NCBI GenBank assembly: GCA_025504975.1
Contig: JANUWI010000003.1
Coordinates: forward strand, 1,488,001-1,552,000
DNA from: Plenodomus lindquistii
Taxonomy: Eukaryota; Ascomycota; Dothideomycetes; Pleosporales; Leptosphaeriaceae
Length of the DNA stretch: 64,000 nucleotides
Reading direction: 5' to 3'
The notes beneath the pieces were generated by a model. The model saw only the letters and a list, made by a program, of their open reading frames with translations. It was not told the DNA's origin and made no database searches. Positions 57,228 to 64,000 of the stretch are shown here, piece by piece (position 1 is the stretch's first letter; every line of letters starts with the position of its first letter). Made by a program: the position numbers and the translations under genes.

Positions 57228-57953
57228 TTACCTTGAATTCTATACCATAGACAGTGATTTCAGAACATCTTGAGAATTCAAACAGTTTTCAGTATCTTAC
57301 ACCACAACTCAAGCTTCAGTATACGCGATCTAAAATCCGCAATTTCGTACAATCCATGTAGACTAGAATTATAACGTGATCTTTACGTTGCGTTTTGTCT
57401 TCCTCATGTTCTGGACCGTGAGGCCGAATGCCGCAATGGATATTGGAAAAGCAGGACTCGTAGAAACCTTACGAGCGGTAACCCATGTGCTCCTTAACGT
57501 CACATATTCCCGGATGCTCGAATGATTATCTTATTCGCGACATACGTAAGGCGTGCATTTGCAGACTTGACCGAGAAAACCGTCCGGCACAAGGCCACTA
57601 TGATTTTAAAACGAGTGCAGGAGGCAAGCATGGCGGAGAGGAATGCTGAGGCAGAATGGTAGAAAGCAAAGTGGCTGTGCGATGAACATTAGCAATCGAT
57701 ATTGGCCATTGTCCCTGTTATGCCCTAAGGTTTCTCACTTTTACCAGCAGTCTGCACAGGCAGCATAAGCAGTGAACTGACCGTGAATTGAATTATCAAT
57801 TGATTTCGTTATTATCATTACTGTCATTAAGCGAGTGTGTGATGCAGCCATATTACAATACTTTGGCCGCTCTCCATGCTCTGCACCGGCGAACTCTTTT
57901 GGCTCCAGCCTGATGCATGCTGTACTGTCTTCGAAGCTCTGATTCATCCTCCG
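57228..57953. other. Convergent spacer, chitin deacetylase/GH20 remnant
   Basis: 726 bp, AT-rich. No gene is seen; the missing C-terminus of the GH20 enzyme is not recognisable here in any frame. Confidence 0.45.
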
Positions 57954-59096
57954 CTATCGTCGAAGCTTTGCTGCAGCCTTGATCGGGTTCAGGACCCAAG
58001 GTTGATGGAAGTCATAGGGATCGTCCCCAGGCGAGGTGAACCAAACAACTTCAAAGCCCATGACGTTGGGATTTTTCGGGAACTGGAAATTTGCGATCGT
58101 GTTCGCGTCCGCATTTCCGATGTAGAAGGCCTGGGATTCGGAAACGATGGTCCGGTGACCCGCGTCAAGTACGGCCTGTGTGCTACCGTTGTGCCATGTT
58201 TGTATAATCCAATCCTTCGATATTCCGAGATTTTTTCCTTCGTCGGTGACAACATCGTCCCACATGATTACTTGTTTGTCTGGTGAAAGATTCTTCAGGA
58301 AGTTGATGTAGTCTGAAAACAACTTGTTGTCATCTTCTGTTTCCCAGATGTATGCCACTTCATCGCCACCAAAGTGATGGTAGGGAGCGTCGCCGAAATA
58401 TTTGTCGACTGTAGTGATCAAATTGCTCACGTGATCCAGTGTGTTGCTGCTCCTGATATCCAATTGGGCCTGCGGTGCAGAGAGACTTGCTTTGCCCACT
58501 ACCAATTCTGGTTTCCAGAGTCCCCTGAAGTAAGTCTGTTAGATTTTGGGTCGGGGAAACTTTGAATACTTGAATCTGTGACTCACCAAATGTCGCTGTG
58601 GCCAGGCATCTCAGTCTCCGGATATACAGTAATTCCCTGGCGCTTTCCTTGAAGGACCACAGTCTCGATATCCTTGGCAGTGTAGTATCTGGGAGTATGA
58701 CTATAAGCCATGCTGACATTCGTCAACCCGCCATCTGCCGGAAACCACATGGGAAAGCTCTCCGAATCGTAGATATGCCAGTGGAAGACATTGTACTTGT
58801 ATCGAGAAAGTACACTCAATAGCTCGAGAATGGCCTGAAGGGGAAAGAACTTGCGGCCCGTGTCCAGCATGAAGCCCCTGTGGGGATACATTTCGAGTGA
58901 CATGTTGATGTTGGGTAGGCTGGGACTGCAGCGGAAATGATCAGCGATGTGGATGATGATCGACTCGCTTGCAAGTACCAGGAGTGCGGTTCAGGTGTGC
59001 TTGTCGATCCTAGGGCTGAGGATCTGCAACGATTAAGTACCTGGCGTCAGAAACCGTCCACTGGGGCCGCGGGGAGAAATTTGTGAGCGCTACCGG
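57954..59096 (-). pseudogene. GH20 beta-N-acetylhexosaminidase remnant
   Basis: Three exon-like blocks, 59096-59041, 58925-58587 and 58524-57954, join in phase to about 321 residues. Order: PRPQWTVSDA, then PHRGFMLDTGRKFFP, NVFHWHIYDSESFP, YPETEMPGHSDIWG, and HFGGDEVAY with the catalytic Asp-Glu pair of GH20. The frame ends in TAG right after WVLNPIKAAAKLRR. Family enzymes are about 550-600 aa, so the N-terminal zincin-like domain (about 180 aa) and the C-terminal end of the barrel, with its conserved WSE-type strand, are missing. No start codon is found upstream of 59096. The catalytic half is otherwise well preserved, so decay may be recent. An intact version would remove terminal N-acetylglucosamine from chitin oligomers. 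A longer gene with unusual exons is possible but less likely. Confidence 0.7.
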
Positions 59097-60434
59097 CTGT
59101 CAGACGCTCGTAGCTATTGCGATGACGATGCAATACACAGGCTGGACTACAAACAAAGACCCTATAATGACGTAGAGTGCAGTGTGAAATATGGAGTCAA
59201 TAGTTTGCCTGCTTAGCCTACCAGTACAGCCTTGCTTCTAAGGTACGTGCAATATCAAATTTGTTAATTGGTATTCACTTTCATCCGCGTGTGGGGTATC
59301 GAGAGTGGGCAAATGCCGGAGCTACGGGTGACAAATGGACTTTACCTACTTGAGTGGACGGCGTGAGGCTTCGCATGTACACTGCAGTAGGAGTACGGTA
59401 GCTGGTATACTCAAGCGCACTGCGCCCCCAAAGTCACGTTATTTGCCACTTTGACCGAATTTGCAAGGTGATTATCACTACTTTGGACGGCTACTGATGA
59501 CCATCTGCGTGCAGTCCGACTGATCCAGGTGCCTAGCACAAGATGTCGGATGCTGCGTGGGGTGTTCAAAGTCCGTACACGAGACCGACATGCACAGTGT
59601 CAGGCCATAATTGCAGCTTCAAAATCTTCAGTCTCATCTGCTGTTGTCAGCGCCGTTTTGAGGACTTTGGTAGATGTACCGCCATTTCGTCATCAACGTT
59701 GCTTACTGGTACACTACTAATCTAATGCTTGGGTTCTATGAAGCAGAGGAAGGGTTCGCGCTTAGATATTAGTTCGTGAGCACTGGCCTCAAAGGCCGTT
59801 TGCGGCTTGTTGGGGATCCGGCGCGGATGGGGCTGTCCTAAATTGGCATAAGAACCGTACAGTATCGTCAACTCGTACCAAGGTACGACGATATTGATTT
59901 TTCATTCGTCCGGTACATATGATGATATCGACGGCATTTGGTCGGCATTGTCAATGTGTGCAAAAACCGACGGTAAGTGAGCCACTTCTGAATGAAATAG
60001 GGGCAAGCAAGTCGAACGATAGTACGGCCGTCTAAGTGAATTGTAGGCAAGCAAATGACAATGCGGCCGTTGTAAATTGCATGTTATATGGCGTGACTGT
60101 GAGAGACCTATGATCTTGATCACGCCATTCGTGTTCAATACGTGATAGCACATAAGCTCATGATCAGATGGATTGTGAGTAGCATCTATACCTAGATAGC
60201 CATGAACAGTGCACATGCAAGACTGTAGATTTGAAGACTGTTATCCATCAACGAAACATGTTTATAACGAACAAGATTCTTGAATAGAGAAAATTTTGAC
60301 ATGGTAAAATCTATCCATTGAAAATAGTTTTACAGTCTGGTGTTATTAGACTGATTATGGCTTACAGAACGAAGGTATGAATTGGAAATAGTTTACAGAA
60401 CGAATTATATGACTGGACAAAGACTGGCCACTAC
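59097..60434. other. Spacer between GH20 remnant and chitin synthase
   Basis: 1.3 kb without a supported gene. It contains short direct repeats (TTTACAGAACGAA-like, near 60363-60400). The missing N-terminal GH20 domain was looked for at its left end and not found. Confidence 0.45.
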
Positions 60435-63331
60435 TTAACCACCACGTGTTTTGCCCCATTTGAAGTTATCCTGATTCCACAGGGAGTATACCGGAATGAC
60501 GACGCTGAACATGAAAATCATAGGAAAGAAGGGGAGATAATAAGGAATATACCACCAATCCATGCAGAGAACACATAAGAACACCGGGATAAGTGAGAAA
60601 GCAAGCAAGATTGCCCAAGCACCCGGGGTCAGCATGACTGAAAAGATGGCGAGGACAAGTCCGGCGGGCAGCGCAAGTGGCAGAACAAACACCATGAAGA
60701 GTTCAGCACCAAGGACAAACATTATTCTAATGTACGTCCATGGTGATGCCGAAAAGGGAAGGACGTTGAGATGAGCAAAGTGGCAGTGGATCAGAGAATT
60801 GGTCCAACGGCGTCGCTGGTCTAGAAGCACTGAGAGCGTGGTGGGAACCACGGTCGTACACGTCGCAGCGGAGAAGTACTGAAGACGGCAGTCAGCTCCA
60901 AAGTAGCGGATCGCTAGCGTTGAAAGATATCGGTCCTCGCCAATCGACAACAGGTTATGTTCGTGCAGGGTTTTTTCGTAGCTTCCGCCATAATCTTCCA
61001 ATAGAAGTGGATGCAGAAGAGCGGGCCTGTTATTGGGCCACTTCAGTCGGTAGATGGTGAAGCATCCACTGAGAACGAAGACATTGGCGCATACGCTCTC
61101 CACTGCCTTGAGCACAGCGTGAGTCAGCCAGTACTCGAAGACCTGGCTGCAGGCGACAAAGCTGTCCATGCCGTTGCCGACTCCAGTGTAGCCGCATACT
61201 CCGAGGAGCCTGTGGTCCCTTTGCAGTCGGTCCACAAGGTATGAGACTCCGGTTTTGTCAACCTGGGTATCGCAGTCAATGGCCAGCATGTACAAGGCCT
61301 CACGCGCGTCAATGTTGAGGTGGGTTCGCATCTTGAACTCGAGGTTTTCGAAGAGCGGGGTCCACATCTTGCGGTAATTGACGTAGTGGAAGAAGTTGTA
61401 CGTCACGAGCTGAGAATCACGCTTGCCTCGGTTTCCGGGCTTCGGGAGCTCTTGCTCGTCCTCTCGTCCAACCTTGATCACAAGCACATAGGGTGTGTCT
61501 CGGTAGAAGCCAGTAGCAGTGAAGGCTCGATTCTCCGAATGGCCATCTCCGTCGTAAGATGTGTATGAATGAGACAAATTCTGAATGCCAATCTCCACAT
61601 CTTTCCTGTGATCGGAGAAGATGTCTTCCAGCAAGATCTTGTACGTTGGCTTCTGGCCTGTAGCTGCAACCGTTCCGTCTGCAACAATGAAAAGGACCTT
61701 GCGCTTCTTCTCGTAACTGGAGTCGACACAGGAATCGATTGTTTTCCGGAGAGTTTCTTCATCCTCGTTGTAACAGGGCATTTGCAGGATTAGTAGGGCA
61801 TCGTGCTCTTCGAATTCACGGTCCTTGTAGCGAACAATCATAACGCAGACCATGACCAGGAGCATGAAACTACCACCCAGACCCATGTAAAGGTAGATGA
61901 TACCGCTGACCGCGGCACAAAAGTTCCCGTCCTCGGAAAGGCCGATGTCTACTTTGATAAGACAGGTGAGCAGCGGCTGGATGATGAGGAACCACGCCAG
62001 CACTGCATAGATGATGAACAGCATGACGCAGAAGAGCACTTTTTGTCGGAAGCCTAGACGTTCCCGAAGGTCGTTCATCTTGAGAACTTTCTTGAGGAAC
62101 CAAGAAGGGATGAAGAAAGTGAAGACTCGCGCAAGTCCAATGAAGAAGCCGCGATAAGTTCCCGGGGTGATATGCTCGTCTGTCCGTTGGGGCTTTTCCC
62201 AAGCTCGGAAGCCTAGGACTTCAAATTCAGGGTTCTTCTCCTCCTTCTTTCTCATCCACGTCGACTTGCTAGAGCTACCAGCGGTACTTGAAGGTGGCAC
62301 TGACGGGGAATCTTGTTGTATATTGAGAGTCTCTTCTGCAAAAGGACTAGCATGGCCATGTGGACTCTGATCGAGTTTGATAACAGCAGGGGCAGGCCGA
62401 GTGATTGTGTCACCCAGTGGTGTACCAGGCCGAGACACTTTGTCACTCAGTGGTGTACCGGGCCGAGAGTGTACCGGAGTAGGAACACGTGGAGGAGTAT
62501 TGCTTGGCGGGAAGATGACGGAATCGAAGTATCCCCGTTGTTTGACAAGTGGGTGTGGCGATCCGGCGGGACGAAGGGAGGGAGTTGCCATAGGAGTGGC
62601 AAAAGGAGATTCGAATGGCGTATGAACTTGAATCATGGCTTGGTCCTTCTCATGATACGGAGAGGGTGCATCGTTCTTGGAAACCTCGGGAAAGAGGGCG
62701 ACATACATGACCTTCCACATGTCCGCCTCCGTGGGAACACCTGTCCCAGCGTTTGGCGTACGAATCTTCGCTAGGAGACTCTCGAGTCCGAGAATGGGTT
62801 CGTCGGCTTCAACGAGATTGTGGTCGCACTCTGCTGACTGCTTCAAGTGGTCCGAGAACAGCCGGGCAGATTTGAAAGTCGCCGAGCAGTTTGGACATGT
62901 GATGGGCAAAATGTGACAGCGATACACATGTTGTCTAGACCTACTGTCAGACTTGCAATAGGCACGTTGTCGAACCGGACTCACCGGACTCCATGGATCG
63001 ACGTCCACCCTGACTGGGAACACGATTGTCTCTCCTCATAGTGGTCAGGGTCATGCTTCAGATACGGACAAGCGAAGAGATTATCGAGAGGCGCGTTATC
63101 GCTGTCGCTGTCGTTACCGTTGTCGGTGTCATTGACCTTGGTGTTAACGTTGTCGTTGTCGTTGACCTTGATGCTGACGTTGGCGTTGGCGTTGGTGTTG
63201 ACATTGGCGTTGATGTTGGCGTTGATGCTTTTCTCACTTCTCTGCCTGTTTAATTCATGTGTTATGCGAATGAGAGGTGGACGAGCAGGACGCCACGGGC
63301 TTCCAGGGACTTCCAAGAATCCCGAGGCCAT
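60435..63331 (-). CDS. Chitin synthase with N-terminal C2H2-type module
   Basis: Two exons, 63331-62985 and 62940-60435, with a 44 bp intron (62941-62984, donor GTGAGT). The product is about 950 aa. An Asn/Asp/Val-rich repeat tract leads to a fungal C2H2-type module: LFACPYLKHDPDHY, CSQSGWTSIHGVR, HVYRCHILPITCPNC and FSDHLKQSAEC, followed by the usual partner segment WKVMYVALFPE. A disordered S/T/P-rich linker repeats RPGTPLSD and RPGTPLGD. After several membrane helices comes a family 2 glycosyltransferase core: LQMPCYNEDEETLRKTIDS, IDCDTQVDK, SGCFTIYR, EDRYLSTL and the diagnostic QRRRWTNS, then five or so C-terminal helices. It polymerises UDP-GlcNAc into chitin at the plasma membrane. The class is not one of the standard I-V types I can name. 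The ATG at 63331 is the first in frame. Confidence 0.85.
63112..63230 (-). repeat. Imperfect 6/12 bp repeats coding an Asn-rich tract
   Basis: Sixfold-periodic variants of GTTGGC/GTTGAC/GTTGTC on the plus strand encode an alternating N-A/N-V/N-D tract at the start of the chitin synthase. Confidence 0.8.
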
Positions 63332-64000
63332 TGGATGAATCAAACAAGATTGAGGAGTATGAAATGGAAACTATTCACGAAAGGGTGCCAAAAGAGTGAT
63401 ATTGGTAGATATGGCCTCTGGGAGAGAAGCAGAGACAAGCAACCTGGCAAAGCTTTGGAACCATGTCGCGGTACCCGAAGTTTGATGATATACCTCTCAA
63501 TCATTCTCGGCCGGTCTACTCTAACGCCAATCGATCTGATCGAGGCCGCAGGAGAGCCATGGGTCGCGCGACTGTTGAACCCAACCTAGACCTACGTGGA
63601 AACTCGATCTGTACTGGCGTTGCATTATTTGAGTTGTGTGAAATGCCGTCTCCGCCAATCCAGATTGCCATACGCTTCGATCTAAGCGTATTCCAGTAAG
63701 GCAGTTATTTGACAGCGTACCCCGCGAGCGTGCCAAGATCTGTTGTAGGAGTGGATGAGTGCATACGGATTTAAGAGTAGCTCTACTGTAGGACAGTAAC
63801 TACACCAAAGCCGTACAAAAGCACGGACCACGCAACCGCAAAACCACACGACTTGACTGAAGAGCCTAAGCCTTGGCCGGAAGTCTTTGTCTCGTGTTAC
63901 TGCTCGGCAGGAAATTCTCCATTTCTGGGAAAAGAGACGCTCTTCAAACCCATGCGTTGACTGATGGAATTCTTATCGAGAACACCTGATTGGAATGGAG
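63332..64000. other. Right-edge stretch, chitin synthase upstream region
   Basis: 669 bp. Short frames only; probably the promoter of the chitin synthase gene. Confidence 0.4.

Noticed and set aside
1..64000. CRISPR arrays, operons, bacterial-type signals
   Set aside because: Spliced eukaryotic genes throughout; the only regular arrays are ankyrin-coding or microsatellites.

Overview
The window comes from a filamentous ascomycete (Pezizomycotina). A Dothideomycete/Pleosporales origin is my inference, not something the sequence proves. Genes lie on both strands, most are split by 44-115 bp introns with GT...AG ends and CTAAC/CTGAC-type branch sites, and the protein set is fungal: Gup1, Nup159, Rsc1/2, Msn5, chitin synthase, a DUF6594 protein and a PNP-NACHT-ankyrin receptor. 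All gene models below were spliced by hand.

Layout. (1) 2.0-12.2 kb is a conserved block: GUP1 (-), ARP4 (+), PUP1 proteasome beta-2 (-), NUP159 (+). (2) 12.5-28.9 kb is an accessory island. It holds four related J-domain genes in a row (A on -, B, C, D on +). All four have one intron at the same place in the J domain, followed by a charged coiled-coil region; A, B and D also have C-terminal membrane segments. Next come a DUF6594 membrane protein, a PNP-NACHT-ankyrin NLR with two in-frame TAG codons in its repeat array, and a small ABM-like gene. (3) 28.9-50.4 kb is mostly housekeeping: TMA16, EXO1, two charged hypothetical proteins, OTU1, RSC1/RSC2, a microsatellite-rich spacer, MSN5, a GH5 ergosteryl-beta-glucosidase and a DNAJC3-like ER co-chaperone. 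(4) 50.4-64 kb is gene-poor: a multi-pass membrane protein, a GPI-anchored chitin deacetylase, the remnant of a GH20 hexosaminidase, and a chitin synthase carrying a fungal C2H2-type N-terminal module.

How they fit together. Several housekeeping genes are divergent pairs sharing short promoters (GUP1/ARP4, PUP1/NUP159, TMA16/EXO1, OTU1/RSC, EGH1/DNAJC3). The last 9 kb gathers three chitin-related genes (deacetylation, GlcNAc release, synthesis), one of them decayed. The most unusual parts are the J-domain family beside an NLR, the CpA-to-TpA (RIP-like) decay of the ankyrin array, and the C2H2-chitin synthase fusion.
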